In this document: positions 5,506 to 6,169 of the stretch, piece after piece | Layout: every line of letters starts with the position of its first letter | How positions within the stretch are numbered: the stretch's first letter is position 1 | NCBI GenBank assembly: GCA_948829205.1 | Contig: CAQLOA010000092.1 | Coordinates: 1 to 6,169, forward strand | DNA: 6,169 nt | Direction: 5' to 3' | From: an uncultured Eggerthellaceae bacterium | GTDB lineage: Bacteria > Actinomycetota > Coriobacteriia > Coriobacteriales > Eggerthellaceae | The notes under the pieces: generated by a model | What the model saw: only the letters and a program-made list of their open reading frames with translations | Told to the model about the DNA's origin: nothing | The model's database searches: none | Position numbers and translations under genes: made by a program

Positions 5506-6169
5506 GCTCCCTCCCCTGTCTGCCGCGCGCCCGAGGCGGTGGCGGCGGTCGCCATGGCCTGGGCGTCGCCTGCGCTGGCGGCGGCGTCGAGCTGTGCGGC
5601 CGTGGGCGTGGGCGCGACCGAAGCGCCGTCGTGCGCGGCTCCCGATTCAGGGCCCTTCTTCCGGCGCTTCTTCTTCACGACGCCGTCAAGCCTGCGTTCC
5701 AGGTTGCCGACCAGTTTGGCCAGCGGCAATGTGATGACCAGGTAGAAGCAGGCCGCCACGATGTAGGGCGTGATGGATCCGGTGTTCGCCACGATCATCT
5801 TCGCGTCGTAGACCATCTCCATGACGCCGACGGCGGCCAGCATGGACGTGTCCTTGTACAGCAGGATGAACTCGCTGGTGAGCGTGGGGATCACGCGGCG
5901 CACTGTCTGCGGGATGATGACGAACAGCATGGTCTGCGCGCCGTTCATGCCCAGCGAGCGCGACGCCTCCGTCTGCCCCTTCGGGATGGACTGGATGCCC
6001 GCGCGGAATATCTCGCACATGTACGCGGCGGAGTTCATGGCCAGGACGATGAACCCGAGCACGAACGGCGGGATGCTGATGCCGGCGAGCGGAAGCCCGA
6101 AGAACGCGATGTATATCTGCAGGAACAGCGGCGTGCCGCGCACCACGTTGACGTAGAGCGACCCCAGGC
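5502..6169 (-). CDS. Polar amino acid ABC transporter permease (HisM/GlnP type), 5' end outside window
   Basis: This is an integral membrane subunit of an amino acid importer. The frame is open to the right edge, so the N-terminus is missing and 221 residues are visible. The apparent start at GTG 6146 is not real: the upstream residues LGSLYVN run straight into the conserved VRGTPLFLQIYIAFFGLP block. The EAA loop that contacts the ATPase is at visible residues 67-87 (EASRSLG ... VIIPQ). Hydrophobic segments lie around 15-28, 32-48, 79-86, 105-118 and 134-150. After LERRLDG the protein continues with a basic cluster KKKRRKK (165-171) and then about 50 residues rich in Ala, Gly, Ser and Thr, up to the TGA at 5504-5502. 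Most family members end soon after LERR. An unseen N-terminal binding-protein fusion cannot be excluded. Confidence 0.94.
   Translation of the reverse strand, partial: LGSLYVNVVRGTPLFLQIYIAFFGLPLAGISIPPFVLGFIVLAMNSAAYMCEIFRAGIQSIPKGQTEASRSLGMNGAQTMLFVIIPQTVRRVIPTLTSEFILLYKDTSMLAAVGVMEMVYDAKMIVANTGSITPYIVAACFYLVITLPLAKLVGNLERRLDGVVKKKRRKKGPESGAAHDGASVAPTPTAAQLDAAASAGDAQAMATAATASGARQTGEGA
5508..5517 (-). promoter_or_regulatory. Ribosome binding site of the ABC ATPase gene
   Basis: On the minus strand, AGGGGAGGGA lies just before ATG 5505 and inside the last codons of the permease gene. It is much stronger than the sites of the other genes here. With the ATGA overlap it points to coupled and possibly boosted translation of the ATPase. 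Confidence 0.7.

Noticed and set aside
4744..5745. Plus-strand open frame of 333 codons
   Set aside because: It is antisense to the ABC ATPase and permease genes and shows only shadow-type composition.

Overview
The window is GC-rich, with G or C at most third codon positions, and looks like a chromosome segment from a high-GC Gram-positive. A Coriobacteriia/Eggerthellaceae-type gut actinobacterium is my best guess. That is an inference from composition, the secreted dockerin-like protein and the sparse -10-type promoters, not a proof. No mobile element, CRISPR array, rRNA or tRNA is visible.

Layout from left to right. (1) Positions 1-1142, minus strand: the first 380 codons of a secreted protein. 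It has a Sec signal peptide, a Ser-rich linker, a putative beta-sandwich and a two-loop dockerin-like calcium module. The gene is cut by the left window edge. (2) Positions 1143-1410: a 268-bp intergenic region with a probable extended -10 promoter for that gene, a roughly 75-nt leader with small repeats and competing hairpins, and two inverted repeats of unknown role. (3) Positions 1411-3975, minus strand: leuS, a complete 854-residue leucyl-tRNA synthetase. (4) Positions 3976-4105: a divergent promoter region with one perfect TATAAT on each strand. (5) Positions 4106-4705, plus strand: engB (ysxC/yihA), a ribosome-assembly GTPase whose mRNA is probably leaderless. (6) Positions 4707-4736: a perfect 12-bp hairpin between convergent genes. 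(7) Positions 4735-5505 and 5502-6169, minus strand: the ATPase and the membrane permease of a polar-amino-acid ABC importer. The two genes overlap by ATGA, and the permease is cut by the right window edge.

leuS and engB are housekeeping translation genes sharing a divergent intergenic region. The permease and ATPase form one translationally coupled unit; the substrate-binding protein must lie outside the window or be fused to the unseen part of the permease. The dockerin-like protein is the accessory element here and the least ordinary gene. I see no convincing undescribed multi-gene system. The leads worth checking are the dockerin protein and its leader, the leaderless start of engB, two variant motifs in LeuRS, and the long basic/Ala-rich tail on the permease.
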